Shown here piece by piece: positions 21,280-29,101 of a DNA stretch of 64,000 nt. The stretch's first letter is position 1; the number at the start of each line of letters is the position of its first letter. The stretch lies in NCBI GenBank assembly GCA_014204435.1, contig JACHLF010000003.1:1-64000 (forward strand), in the 5' to 3' direction. The notes under the pieces were generated by a model that worked only from the letters and a program-made list of their open reading frames with translations, did not search any database and was not told the DNA's origin. This stretch comes from Mycobacteroides chelonae (GTDB taxonomy: Bacteria > Actinomycetota > Actinomycetes > Mycobacteriales > Mycobacteriaceae). Both the position numbers and the translations under genes were made by a program.

Positions 21280-22089
21280 ATGGCTAACCCGTTCGTCAAG
21301 GCGTGGAAGTACCTGATGGCACTGTTCAACGCGAAGATCGACGAGAACGCAGACCCGAAGGTGCAGATACAGCAGGCCATCGAGGAGGCGCAGCGGAACC
21401 ATCAGGCGCTCTCGCAGCAGGCCGCCTCGGTCATCGGGAATCAGCGTCAGCTGGAGATGCGGCTCAACCGTCAGCTCGCCGACGTCGAGAAGCTTCAGGT
21501 CAACGTGCGCCAGGCTCTGACTCTGGCCGATCAGGCCACCAGCGCGGGCGATGCCGCCAAGGCGACCGAGTACAACAATGCCGCCGAGGCGTTCGCCGCC
21601 CAGCTGGTCACCGCCGAGCAGAGCGTCGAGGATCTCAAGGCGCTGCACGATCAGGCACTTGCCGCCGCCGCCCAGGCCAAGAAGGCTGTGGAGCAGAACG
21701 CGATGATGCTGCAGCAGCGCATTGCCGAGCGCACCAAGTTGTTGAGCCAACTGGAGCAGGCCAAGATGCAGGAGCAGGTGTCCGCGTCGCTGCGGTCGAT
21801 GAGTGAGTTGGCCGCGCCCGGTAACACCCCGAGCCTGGATGAGGTGCGCGACAAGATCGAGCGTCGCTACGCCAACGCCCTCGGTCAGGCCGAGCTGGCG
21901 CAGAACTCGGTGCAGGGCCGCATGATCGAGGTGCAGCAGGCCAGCGTGCAGATGGCCGGACATTCCCGCCTGGAGCAGATCCGCGCCTCCATGAAGGGTG
22001 AGGCCCTGCCCGCCGGAGGCACCGCGACTCCCGCACCTGCGACGGCGCCCGAGCAGGCCAACCCGGCCAATCCGCTGGGCCAGCAGTAG
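21280..22089 (+). CDS. pspA: phage shock protein A homologue (35-kDa antigen)
   Basis: A 269-residue PspA/IM30 protein that coats stressed membrane. The N-terminal amphipathic helix ([17 protein letters not shown]) is followed by long coiled-coil helices (about residues 25-215) and a Pro/Ala-rich tail. It follows clgR by 131 bases. That gap contains a perfect palindrome CCCTATAGGG (21176-21185), about 95 bases before the start. In M. tuberculosis ClgR and SigE activate this gene. A hairpin follows the stop. Confidence 0.95.
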   Translation: MANPFVKAWKYLMALFNAKIDENADPKVQIQQAIEEAQRNHQALSQQAASVIGNQRQLEMRLNRQLADVEKLQVNVRQALTLADQATSAGDAAKATEYNNAAEAFAAQLVTAEQSVEDLKALHDQALAAAAQAKKAVEQNAMMLQQRIAERTKLLSQLEQAKMQEQVSASLRSMSELAAPGNTPSLDEVRDKIERRYANALGQAELAQNSVQGRMIEVQQASVQMAGHSRLEQIRASMKGEALPAGGTATPAPATAPEQANPANPLGQQ

Positions 22090-22110
22090 CCCATCTCGCT
22101 GTCCATGCAG

Positions 22111-22147
22111 TCCGCCGAGCGTGAGCCCCAGGGTTCGCGCTCGGCGG
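22111..22147 (+). terminator. hairpin after pspA
   Basis: An exact 11-bp inverted repeat, TCCGCCGAGCG (22111-22121) and CGCTCGGCGGA (22137-22147), with a 15-base loop lies 21 bases after the pspA stop. There is no U-rich tail, so it may attenuate or stabilise the pspA message ahead of the next gene rather than terminate fully. Such unequal stoichiometry would suit PspA, which is needed in excess. Confidence 0.6.
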
Positions 22148-22198
22148 ATTGTGTGATCCGCATTCGCACTCGGCGACCGGCGGATTTTCGGGCACAAT

Positions 22199-23032
22199 GT
22201 GAACATGACCCCCCAGCCGCCCCGCCGCGCCGCGGCGCAAGGAGGGTGGGGTCAGCTGTTGCGCCGTGTGGTGAGCAACGTCAACGATCTCGGTGAGGAG
22301 CTCGCCGCGCGCATGCGTGCGATGTCCGACAAGCGCGAGAAGCTGCTGCGAAAGCGGCTGCGGGCCAAGCGCTGGAGCATCCGCTGGGCGCTGGCCTGTG
22401 TGACCGGACTGCTGGTCACCACCGTGCTGGCGACCACCGGCGCGCCGCCTTGGCTGCTGATCATCCCAGCGGTCCTGACGGCCGGTTGCGCGATTCCGGC
22501 GACCTATCTGTTCGTGCGGTACCGCTTTCTCAAGGCAGAGCCGTTGCCGCCACCGCGGCCGGGGGTGGAGCGCCGGTTGCCTCCTTTCGCATCGGCGGCG
22601 CGTCCGCCGATGGCGGCCCTGGACGCGGCCGAGCGTTCACTCTTCTCGCTGCTCGGTGTGGTCGAGCGCGGTAGCATGATTCCGGACAGCGAAGGGCGAC
22701 AAGTTCTCTCGGCCGCCAACCGCGCCGCGTATGTGATGGCCGCTACCGCCAAGGAAGTGGTATCCATGGAGCGGGCCGCGGCCGAGGCGCCGCACACACG
22801 CGAGTACCTGCAACCGACCATCAATGCGTTCACCACGCAGCTTGACACGGGTGTCCGTCAGTACAACGAATTGGTCACCGCGGCAGCGCAGTTGGTGTCG
22901 GCTGGTAACGGCGGCGCCGTGATCGCATCGCCGATGTCACGTGGCCCACTTTTCGATGATCTGGTCTCGGCCACCGATCGCCTGACCGGGTGGGCGGGTG
23001 CGCTCGATGAGCTCGGCCAGCTGTCAGGGTAA
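22199..23032 (+). CDS. pspM: PspM-like membrane partner of PspA (Rv2743c-type)
   Basis: A 277-residue protein with a basic N-terminal region, two hydrophobic helices (about residues 66-82 and 85-106) and a soluble C-terminal domain (LDAAERSLFSLLGVVERGS and on). In M. tuberculosis the gene after the PspA homologue encodes PspM, which holds PspA at the membrane; position and topology match. GTG 22199 or ATG 22205 could start it; the first is used. It is separated from pspA by the hairpin region. Confidence 0.82.
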   Translation: MNMTPQPPRRAAAQGGWGQLLRRVVSNVNDLGEELAARMRAMSDKREKLLRKRLRAKRWSIRWALACVTGLLVTTVLATTGAPPWLLIIPAVLTAGCAIPATYLFVRYRFLKAEPLPPPRPGVERRLPPFASAARPPMAALDAAERSLFSLLGVVERGSMIPDSEGRQVLSAANRAAYVMAATAKEVVSMERAAAEAPHTREYLQPTINAFTTQLDTGVRQYNELVTAAAQLVSAGNGGAVIASPMSRGPLFDDLVSATDRLTGWAGALDELGQLSG

Positions 23033-23134
23033 TCCCTGATCTTTCCCTGATCTTCGGCGTTCAGGCTTCCTCAGAGACCAATTGCCCTGTCAGGCTTGTT
23101 CTATCGCGGCAAGTCGAGAGAACGGTGGGTACCT

Positions 23135-23302
23135 GTGTTGTGGAAGATCATCGGCGTACTGCTGGTCGTGTGGCTGGCGTTCCTGGTGGTGGGTGCCATT
23201 TTCAAGCTCGTGGTCCCGATGCTGGTGGTCGGTGCGCTGATTCTGGGCGGGGTGCTGCTCTATCGCGCGGTGACGGAAAGCGACACGACGCCGCTGTCGT
23301 GA
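23135..23302 (+). CDS. small hydrophobic protein at the end of the psp block
   Basis: A 55-residue protein that is almost all membrane: two helices (about residues 4-22 and 25-44) and the short tail RAVTESDTTPLS. GTG 23135 is selected because it puts a start right before the first helix; a TTG at 23096 is possible. In M. tuberculosis this place is taken by the longer, soluble PspN (Rv2742c), which this does not resemble. It could be a non-homologous partner of the PspA-PspM pair, which is inference from position only. Confidence 0.6.
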   Translation: MLWKIIGVLLVVWLAFLVVGAIFKLVVPMLVVGALILGGVLLYRAVTESDTTPLS

Positions 23303-23306
23303 AGGC

Positions 23307-23759
23307 TCAGAGCTCCGGGCGCAGGGTCGGCACAAGGATCCCGAGGATGCCGCGTGCCAAGCCCTTGGTGATGTTCCAGACGTCGGCGTAGTCGCGCCAG
23401 AGCGTGAGCGTGCCGCTGTCGGACAGCTCGGTGACTCCACACACCCAGAATGCGATGTGCAGTGGGCCTACGATGACGACATCGGTACGCTCGGTCATCA
23501 CGGTGTTGCCGTTGGCGGTGATCCGATGGATCGTGACGTCGAAACCGGCGCCGGGCAGGTTCAGCGAGGACAACGCACGCATCACCGTCGCCTGCCCCCG
23601 GACCGTGGGCAGGCCGACATTCTCCCAGCGCACGTCGTCATCGAGCAGCAGGTTGAGGGCCGCGAGGTCGCTGCGGCGCATGGCGTCCCAGAATTCCTCG
23701 ACGATCTCGATGGGCGCGTGGAGGCGCGCGTATCCGTCATGGGACAACGGTAGGCACAC
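23307..23759 (-). CDS. EphG-like limonene-epoxide-hydrolase-fold protein, copy 2
   Basis: About 150 residues of the limonene-1,2-epoxide hydrolase/SnoaL fold. It shares with its neighbour the segments DDDVRWENVGLPTVRG, VTIHRITANGNTVMTERTD, LHIAFWVCGVTEL and LTLWRDYADVWNITKG. The Asp-Arg-Asp-type catalytic residues of the family are consistent with the ERTD and LWRDY motifs. The start is uncertain. GTG 23759 is in frame, while a better-looking ATG at 23740 (MTDTRAS, like the copy-1 start MTDTTLE) is one frame off, so the 5' end may be damaged. Confidence 0.75.
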   Translation of the reverse strand: MCLPLSHDGYARLHAPIEIVEEFWDAMRRSDLAALNLLLDDDVRWENVGLPTVRGQATVMRALSSLNLPGAGFDVTIHRITANGNTVMTERTDVVIVGPLHIAFWVCGVTELSDSGTLTLWRDYADVWNITKGLARGILGILVPTLRPEL

Positions 23760-23841
23760 GCCGCAGCTCAGAGAAGGGTGTGGCCCAGATATCGGGCTGC
23801 AGCCCACGTCGGGTTGGACCGATTCGTAGACCGCGTAGCGG

Positions 23842-24285
23842 TCAGAAACTCGGTCGCAGCGCGGGCAGCGCAATGCCCACCAGACCCCGTAGCGTCGCCT
23901 TGAACATGTCGAACATGTCGAAGTAGTCGCGCCACAGGGTGATGGTGCCCTCGTCAGAGACCTCGAAGACCCCACACACCCAGAACTGCAGGCGCAGCGG
24001 GCCCAGGACGATCGCATCGTGGCGCTCGTTCATCACGGTGTTCCCGTTGGTGGTCGTGCGATGAATCTGCACCTCGAAGCCGAAGCCGGGCCGCTTGAGC
24101 GGTTCGAAGACCTTCAGCGCGGCACGCCGTCCGTAGATGGTGGGCAGGCCCACGTTTTGGTAGACGAGGTTTTCATCCAGGACTTTTTCGGCGAACTCGG
24201 TGTCGGCATTCTGGGCGGCCTCCAGGAAGCGGGTGACGGTCTCGGCTGGGGTCAGGGTGGAGCGTTCCAGCGTGGTATCGGTCAT
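23842..24285 (-). CDS. ephG: epoxide hydrolase of the EphG (Rv2740) type
   Basis: A 147-residue single-domain LEH-fold enzyme that adds water to an epoxide in characterised relatives (cholesterol-epoxide and related substrates for M. tuberculosis EphG). Motifs: LDENLVYQNVGLPTIYGRR, EVQIHRTTTNGNTVMNERHD, LRLQFWVCGVFEV, ITLWRDYFDMFDMFK. Start ATG at 24285. It precedes copy 2 in the same direction by 82 bases and diverges from the glycosyltransferase. The pair probably arose by tandem duplication. Confidence 0.88.
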   Translation of the reverse strand: MTDTTLERSTLTPAETVTRFLEAAQNADTEFAEKVLDENLVYQNVGLPTIYGRRAALKVFEPLKRPGFGFEVQIHRTTTNGNTVMNERHDAIVLGPLRLQFWVCGVFEVSDEGTITLWRDYFDMFDMFKATLRGLVGIALPALRPSF

Positions 24286-24326
24286 GCGTTTCAACGTAGC
24301 CCGAATCGCTGTGGCAGGGTAGGGCC

Positions 24327-25484
24327 GTGCGTGTTGCCGTGGTCGCCGGTCCCGATCCTGGGCATGCCTTTCCCGCCATCGCGCTATGCCTGAAATTCGC
24401 CGCTGCCGGTCATGATCCGGTGTTATTGACCGGAACACGATGGCTGGACCAGGCCCGCGCGGCGGGTCTGGAGTCAGTAGAGCTTTCGGGGCTGCGGCCC
24501 CGGGTCGCTGACGACGACGAAGACTCCGGCGCCAAAATTCATCAGCGGGCCGCCCATATGGCGGTTGTCAATCTCGATCAGCTCAGGGAACTGGCGCCGG
24601 ATCTGATCGTCTCCGATGTCATCACCGCCTGCGGCGGCATGGCTGCCGAACTGCTGGGGGTGCCGTGGGTGGAGCTGAATCCACATCCGCTGTACCTACC
24701 GTCAAAAGGTTTGCCGCCGTTGGGCAGTGGCCTGGCTTCCGGCGTGGGTGTGCGCGGCAGGCTGCGCGACGTGGTGATGCGCTGGCTCACGCAACGGTCG
24801 ATCGACGAGGGGCTGCGGCAGCGTTCGCAGGTGCGGGTGGAAATCGGACTGCCTGCTCGTGATCCGGGTCCTGTGCGCCGGTTGATCGCGACACTGCCGG
24901 CACTTGAGGTGCCGCGCCCCGATTGGCCGGCCGAGGCGGTTGTGGTGGGCCCGCTGCATTGGGAGCCCACTGAGGCTGTGCTGCAGCCGCCTTCGGGTCC
25001 GGGTCCGGTGGTCGTGATCGCGCCCTCGACGGCTTTCACCGGAGCTGAGGGGATGACCGAACTGGCGGTGCAGGCACTGGAATCCACGGGTGCGCGCGTG
25101 GTCATTTCCGCGCTGGACACACCCGCGTCGGGCTTGCCCTCGTGGGCGATCGGGGGGCTCGCACGCCAGGATCTGTTGCTGGCCGAGGCCGACTTGGCGA
25201 TTTGCGGTGGGGGACATGGCTTTTTGAGCAAGGCGCTGTTGGCTGGGGTTCCGGTGGTGGTAGTACCCGGTGGGGGAGACCAGTGGGAACTGGCGAATCG
25301 TGTTGTGCGACAAGGAAGTGCTGAGTTGGTGCGGCCGCTCAATCGGGACTCTCTGGCCACGGCCATCGGCAGCGTGCTGGGGGAGCAACAGTACGCCGAA
25401 GCTGCTCGCCGGGCAGCCGAGGGCGCCGTCGATGTCGAGGATCCGGTACGGGTGTGCCAGGACGCGGTGGCGGCCCTAAGGTGA
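24327..25484 (+). CDS. GT1-type (UGT/MGT-like) glycosyltransferase (Rv2739c-type)
   Basis: A 385-residue GT-B glycosyltransferase. The acceptor domain starts VAVVAGPDPGHAFPAIALCL. The donor domain carries the nucleotide-sugar signature GGGHGFLSKALLAGVPVVVVP followed by GDQWELANRV (about residues 294-325). This is the arrangement of macrolide- and sterol-type UDP-sugar transferases. Acceptor unknown. GTG start at 24327, divergent from ephG. The next small gene starts four bases after its stop. Confidence 0.88.
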   Translation: MRVAVVAGPDPGHAFPAIALCLKFAAAGHDPVLLTGTRWLDQARAAGLESVELSGLRPRVADDDEDSGAKIHQRAAHMAVVNLDQLRELAPDLIVSDVITACGGMAAELLGVPWVELNPHPLYLPSKGLPPLGSGLASGVGVRGRLRDVVMRWLTQRSIDEGLRQRSQVRVEIGLPARDPGPVRRLIATLPALEVPRPDWPAEAVVVGPLHWEPTEAVLQPPSGPGPVVVIAPSTAFTGAEGMTELAVQALESTGARVVISALDTPASGLPSWAIGGLARQDLLLAEADLAICGGGHGFLSKALLAGVPVVVVPGGGDQWELANRVVRQGSAELVRPLNRDSLATAIGSVLGEQQYAEAARRAAEGAVDVEDPVRVCQDAVAALR

Positions 25485-25488
25485 CGGT

Positions 25489-25683
25489 GTGCGTCTGACG
25501 GAGTTTCACGAGCTTGTCACCGGTCGATTCGGTGCAGTCTACGGCTCGTCGGTGCTGGTCGATCACGTGCTGACGGCCCTGGGTGGGCGCACGGCGTCAC
25601 AGGCCGTCGAAGACGGGGTGGAACCGCGGGATGTGTGGCGGGCGCTGTGTGCAGACTTCGATGTTCCGCGCGATCTGTGGTGA
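25489..25683 (+). CDS. DUF3046 protein (Rv2738c-type)
   Basis: A 64-residue actinobacterial protein with the full DUF3046 pattern: RLTEFHELVTGRFGAVYGSS, LVDHVLTALGGRTASQAVEDG and a C-terminus DFDVPRDLW. The family is almost always found just upstream of recA; its role is unknown. GTG start at 25489, four bases after the glycosyltransferase stop. A link to the damage response is suggested only by position. Confidence 0.9.
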   Translation: MRLTEFHELVTGRFGAVYGSSVLVDHVLTALGGRTASQAVEDGVEPRDVWRALCADFDVPRDLW

Positions 25684-25721
25684 CGGCGCGGTGACACGCC
25701 GTACCGGCGCGCCTGCTTGAT

Positions 25722-25737
25722 TCGAACAGATGTTCGG
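25722..25737 (+). promoter_or_regulatory. SOS (LexA) box upstream of recA
   Basis: TCGAAC-AGAT-GTTCGG matches the mycobacterial LexA operator TCGAAC-N4-GTTCGA at all but the last base. It lies 127 bases before the recA ATG, in the usual place for the LexA-controlled distal recA promoter. Confidence 0.9.
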
Positions 25738-25783
25738 CCTAGTGTTGTGAATGTTCGCGCGATGGTTTGCGCAGGTCAGCCAC

Positions 25784-25806
25784 TTGTCAGTGGTCTGTTC
25801 TAGCGT
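25784..25806 (+). promoter_or_regulatory. LexA-independent (RecA-NDp/PafBC-type) promoter of recA
   Basis: TTGTCAGTG (25784-25792), eight bases, then TAGCGT (25801-25806) fit the consensus TTGTCRGTG-N8-TANNNT of the damage-inducible promoters that need PafBC in mycobacteria. The recA start is 58 bases downstream. Together with the SOS box this gives recA two differently controlled promoters, as described for M. tuberculosis and M. smegmatis. Confidence 0.9.
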
Positions 25807-25863
25807 CTGCCTCAACCGATCGAAGACCAGATCTTCGAACACGACCACGAAACGGAGAACACC

Positions 25864-26904
25864 ATGGCGCAGGCACCGGATCGCGAGAAGGCTCTCGAGC
25901 TCGCGCTCGCACAAATCGACAAGAGCTTCGGTAAGGGTTCGGTCATGCGGCTCGGCGACGAGGTGCGCCAGCCCATCTCCGTGATCCCGACCGGATCCAT
26001 CGCGCTGGACGTGGCGCTCGGCATCGGCGGCCTGCCCCGTGGCCGTGTCATCGAGATCTACGGTCCGGAATCCTCGGGTAAGACCACCGTGGCGCTGCAC
26101 GCGGTTGCCAATGCGCAACGTGCCGGCGGTATCGCGGCCTTCATCGACGCCGAGCACGCCCTCGATCCGGAGTACGCCAAGAAGCTCGGCGTCGACACCG
26201 ACTCGCTGCTGGTGTCGCAGCCCGATACCGGTGAGCAAGCGCTGGAGATCGCCGACATGCTGGTGCGCTCCGGAGCGATCGACCTCATCGTCATCGACTC
26301 GGTGGCCGCGCTGGTGCCGCGCGCCGAAATCGAGGGTGAGATGGGTGATAGCCATGTCGGCCTGCAGGCCCGCCTGATGAGCCAGGCGCTGCGCAAGATG
26401 ACCGGTGCGCTCAATAACTCGGGCACCACCGCGATCTTCATCAACCAGCTGCGCGAGAAGATCGGCGTGATGTTCGGCTCGCCCGAAACCACCACCGGTG
26501 GTAAGGCTTTGAAGTTCTATTCCTCGGTGCGCCTGGATGTGCGCCGCATCGAGACCCTCAAGGACGGCACCGACGCGGTGGGTAACCGCACTCGCGTCAA
26601 GGTTGTCAAGAACAAGGTGTCGCCGCCGTTCAAGCAGGCCGAGTTCGACATCCTCTACGGCAAGGGCATCTCCAAGGAGGGCTCGCTCATCGACATGGGT
26701 GTGGAACAGGGCTTCATTCGTAAGTCCGGCTCCTGGTTCACCTACGAGGGGGAGCAGCTGGGGCAGGGCAAGGAGAATGCCCGTAACTTCCTGTTGGAGA
26801 ACGTCGATGTCGCCAACGAGATCGAGAAGAAGATCAAGGAGAAGCTTGGTATCGGAGCGGTGCTGACCGATGACGAAGTCGTCCCGGCCCCAGTCGATTT
26901 CTAA
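25864..26904 (+). CDS. recA: recombinase RecA, intein-free
   Basis: A 346-residue RecA that forms the strand-exchange filament and triggers LexA self-cleavage. Seen are Walker A GPESSGKT at 67-74, [20 protein letters not shown], the DNA-binding loop region [12 protein letters not shown] and [12 protein letters not shown], and an acidic C-terminus ending PAPVDF. Length is that of ordinary RecA, so there is no intein, unlike M. tuberculosis and M. leprae. ATG follows GGAGAACACC. recX starts within the last 35 bases of recA. Confidence 0.99.
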   Translation: MAQAPDREKALELALAQIDKSFGKGSVMRLGDEVRQPISVIPTGSIALDVALGIGGLPRGRVIEIYGPESSGKTTVALHAVANAQRAGGIAAFIDAEHALDPEYAKKLGVDTDSLLVSQPDTGEQALEIADMLVRSGAIDLIVIDSVAALVPRAEIEGEMGDSHVGLQARLMSQALRKMTGALNNSGTTAIFINQLREKIGVMFGSPETTTGGKALKFYSSVRLDVRRIETLKDGTDAVGNRTRVKVVKNKVSPPFKQAEFDILYGKGISKEGSLIDMGVEQGFIRKSGSWFTYEGEQLGQGKENARNFLLENVDVANEIEKKIKEKLGIGAVLTDDEVVPAPVDF

Positions 26905-27484
26905 CTCGATTTCTCCACCGGGTTCACAAGGAACCCTTGACGATCTGCGAGCCGGGATCGCGTCGGTCCCCGAAGCCCCGACGCGTGAACCGGTTGACTC
27001 GCGGGACGAGCAGGCGTGGTCATATTGCCTTCGCCTGTTGACAAGTCGGGCGCGTACCCGCGCCGAGCTGACCGAAAGGCTGGCGCGGCGCGGGTACCCC
27101 GATGAGGTTTCTGGCCGAGTCATGGACCGGTTGGCCGCCGCCGGACTGATCAATGACGCCGACTTCGCGACCCAATGGGTAAGGTCCCGGCACACATACT
27201 CCGGAAAAGGTAAGCGCGCCTTGGCTGCGGAGCTGCGGACCAAGGGGGTCTCCACCGAGAACGCAGCCGCCGCACTCGCGCAGATCGACGCAGACTCCGA
27301 GCGGTCGCGCGCCGAAGAGCTGGTCGCCAAGAAGCTGAGGACCGAGAACCTGGATGACGGAGGCATCAGGGCCGCGCGACGATTGGTCGCCATGTTGGCG
27401 CGCCGCGGATACGGTCAATCCCTGGCTTATGACGTGGTGAAGATCGCCCTGGCCTTGGAAGCGGAGCGCCGTAACGTCGGGTGA
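26870..27484 (+). CDS. recX: RecA-regulatory protein RecX
   Basis: A 204-residue RecX that caps or destabilises RecA filaments. The RecX three-helix repeats are seen as [27 protein letters not shown], followed by [21 protein letters not shown], then [14 protein letters not shown] and [25 protein letters not shown] 26870 overlaps the recA 3' end by 35 bases, so translation is coupled. The first 45 or so residues are a low-complexity lead not found in shorter RecX proteins, so a start further inside is conceivable. The order recA-recX is general in actinobacteria. Confidence 0.92.
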   Translation: MTKSSRPQSISNSISPPGSQGTLDDLRAGIASVPEAPTREPVDSRDEQAWSYCLRLLTSRARTRAELTERLARRGYPDEVSGRVMDRLAAAGLINDADFATQWVRSRHTYSGKGKRALAAELRTKGVSTENAAAALAQIDADSERSRAEELVAKKLRTENLDDGGIRAARRLVAMLARRGYGQSLAYDVVKIALALEAERRNVG

Positions 27485-27496
27485 TCGCTATTCCGC

Positions 27497-27880
27497 TTAC
27501 AGGCCGAACGGGCGTGCCGGAGCATCCGGTGGTGGGGCACCTTCGTCCGGCGCGTTGGATCGCATGCTCATCGACGCTTCGGCCGACGGTGATTGCACGC
27601 CCGGCAGACATGGCACCTGGCGAGAGATCGTCTTGAATGGCCCGATCTCGGTATCCTCATTGAGCATCGGGAGTGGACCGCAATTTCCCTTGAAATGTGC
27701 GTCCATGGTGAACGGAGTGGGATTCACGCAGGTCAGGTTCATGCCGACCGGTGTCGCGACCTGCAGGCAGTCGAAGTTCAACGGAGCCCCGTAGGCCACC
27801 GGCGCACCCGTAAGGGCTGCTCCCGTGCATGCCGCTCCGAAAACGGCAGACACGCCGACGGTCAACACGATGTTTCGCAT
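27497..27880 (-). CDS. small secreted protein, unknown function
   Basis: A 127-residue protein with a clear signal peptide (basic start MRNIV, hydrophobic core to about residue 29, cleavage expected after VAYG-AP). The mature part has four cysteines that could form two disulfides (DCLQVA, LTCVNP, GNCGPLP, VPCLPGV). It ends in a Pro-rich tail (EGAPPPDAPARPFGL). I do not recognise a family. It converges on recX with 12 bases between stops. The pattern resembles mycobacterial secreted proteins of the MTB12/DUF-type class, without proof. Confidence 0.7.
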   Translation of the reverse strand: MRNIVLTVGVSAVFGAACTGAALTGAPVAYGAPLNFDCLQVATPVGMNLTCVNPTPFTMDAHFKGNCGPLPMLNEDTEIGPFKTISRQVPCLPGVQSPSAEASMSMRSNAPDEGAPPPDAPARPFGL

Positions 27881-27974
27881 GATGACTATGGTAACGAAGT
27901 GATAGCTGTTACGTGATACCTCGATTGTGATAGTTGAGTAAGAATCTGACCTGTGATGCGGCTGTGAATTTCTC

Positions 27975-28493
27975 TCAGGTGTTCTTGGCGTAGTGCCGAG
28001 CTGCCTTGGCTCTGTTTCCGCATGTCGCCATCGAGTGCCACCGTCGGGCACCGTTCTTGGACGTGTCGTAGAAGAACAACACGCACTGCGGGTGCGCGCA
28101 CTGTTTGATGCGTTCGGGGGACTCGGCCAGTAGGGCCAGCAGATTGTCGGCTGCGAGCCAGCCGGGGAGCCAGCACGATTCGGGAACCTCGGCGGTGTTG
28201 CGTGGCCCGTCGTCGGTCAGGGAGCGGCGGATCGCACCGCGTGACAGCACGGTATTGACGTCGTCGATCTGAGCCTCCTTCACTGCGCGATAGATGGCAT
28301 CGCGTGCGGTGAGCAGCGCCTCTCGCGTCTGCTGGTCGGTGGCGCATCGATCGTGAAGATTGTTGGCGCGCAACCAGATATGTACACCCTCGACATCGGT
28401 GAGCAGATCCTGCGGCCCATCGCCACTCATCCACCGGGTGTTCAGTAGGTCCAGTGCGAGCGGTTCGCCGAGGTGGGGTCGTGGATCGGCCAT
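27975..28493 (-). CDS. CGNR zinc-finger (ABATE-domain) regulator
   Basis: A 172-residue protein with an N-terminal ABATE-type domain (GEPLALDLLNTRW, TREALLTARDAIYRAV) and a C-terminal CGNR zinc finger. The finger is seen as QCAHPQCVLFFYDTSKNGARR with two Cys, then ATCGNRAKAARHY with the CGNR tetrad. These proteins are putative transcription regulators of stress or detoxification operons. It is divergent from the VOC/PNPOx/NTF2-like genes with 145 bases between starts, and two repeated operator-like sites lie in that gap. Confidence 0.88.
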   Translation of the reverse strand: MADPRPHLGEPLALDLLNTRWMSGDGPQDLLTDVEGVHIWLRANNLHDRCATDQQTREALLTARDAIYRAVKEAQIDDVNTVLSRGAIRRSLTDDGPRNTAEVPESCWLPGWLAADNLLALLAESPERIKQCAHPQCVLFFYDTSKNGARRWHSMATCGNRAKAARHYAKNT

Positions 28494-28540
28494 GGCCTGA
28501 GGTTAGCCGCCTCCTTCGTGGGGAAGTGTGTGACACAGAT

Positions 28541-28626
28541 TCTAACCTTTAAAACAATATAGATGGTTGACAACGGTTTGCTCATGCGGTTATGGTCTAA
28601 CTAGTAAACAAAAATTGATGGTTAGA
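28541..28626. promoter_or_regulatory. two operator-like direct repeats between the CGNR gene and the VOC operon
   Basis: Each site has TCTAAC at its left edge and GATGGTT beginning 22 bases later. Site 1 runs from 28541 (TCTAACCTTTAAAACA) to GATGGTTGA ending at 28570, and site 2 from 28596 (TCTAACTAGTAAACAA) to GATGGTTAGA ending at 28626. Each is also an imperfect inverted repeat (CTAAC with GGTTAG). Site 2 runs into the ribosome-binding region GAAGGGG (28625-28631), so a bound protein would block expression of the VOC operon. The CGNR protein is the natural candidate. Confidence 0.65.
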
Positions 28627-28638
28627 AGGGGTTTATCT

Positions 28639-29100
28639 ATGAGCACTGCTATCGCACCTCGCGTGGTCACCGGTCACATCGGGCTGAACGTCAGCGATCT
28701 GGAGACGTCGGTCGCCTTTTACCGTCGGGCGTTCGGATTCGACGAATTGGTGCTGAGCGCGGATGGCGCGCAGCGATTCGCATTCCTCGGATTCGACAGC
28801 GGGCCCGTGCTCACCTTGTGGGAACAGAGCAGTGGGGAATTCTCGAGCGCCACGCCCGGCTTGCACCATTTGTCGTTCCAGGTGGATTCCGTACAGCAGG
28901 TGCAGCAGGTGGAGGCAATCTTGAAGGAACTATCGACAGTGTTCGTACACGACGGAGTTGTCGCGCACGGGGAGGGCGCCACCTCTGGTGGGATCTTCTT
29001 CAGCGATCCCGATGGCATTCGTCTTGAGGTGTTCGCGGCGACGGGCGTGGACCACCATGTGGCGCCATCGGGTGACGCGCCGACATGCGGGTTCTTCTGA
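28639..29100 (+). CDS. VOC-family (glyoxalase/bleomycin-resistance fold) protein
   Basis: A 153-residue vicinal-oxygen-chelate protein. Metal or ligand positions fall in GHIGLNVSDLETSVAFYRRA (about 13-32), LHHLSFQVDSVQQV and the C-terminal FFSDPDGIRLEVFAA, giving the typical paired beta-alpha-beta-beta-beta modules. ATG 28639 is supported by AGAAGGGG seven bases upstream. The tail DHHVAPSGDAPTCGFF is unusual and contains a lone cysteine. It is the first gene of a three-gene unit facing the CGNR regulator. Substrate unknown. Confidence 0.88.
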   Translation: MSTAIAPRVVTGHIGLNVSDLETSVAFYRRAFGFDELVLSADGAQRFAFLGFDSGPVLTLWEQSSGEFSSATPGLHHLSFQVDSVQQVQQVEAILKELSTVFVHDGVVAHGEGATSGGIFFSDPDGIRLEVFAATGVDHHVAPSGDAPTCGFF

Positions 29101-29101
29101 G

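Noticed and set aside
21178..22206. 342-codon open frame antisense to pspA
   Set aside because: Shadow of the coiled-coil gene: a Leu/His/Gly-rich low-complexity product with no start signals.
22105..22296. 63-codon frame spanning the pspA-pspM gap
   Set aside because: It is made of the hairpin arms and the antisense or alternate frame of pspM.
25864..26904. Possible RecA intein, as in M. tuberculosis
   Set aside because: The reading frame is 346 residues and continuous through the usual insertion region; no intein blocks are seen.
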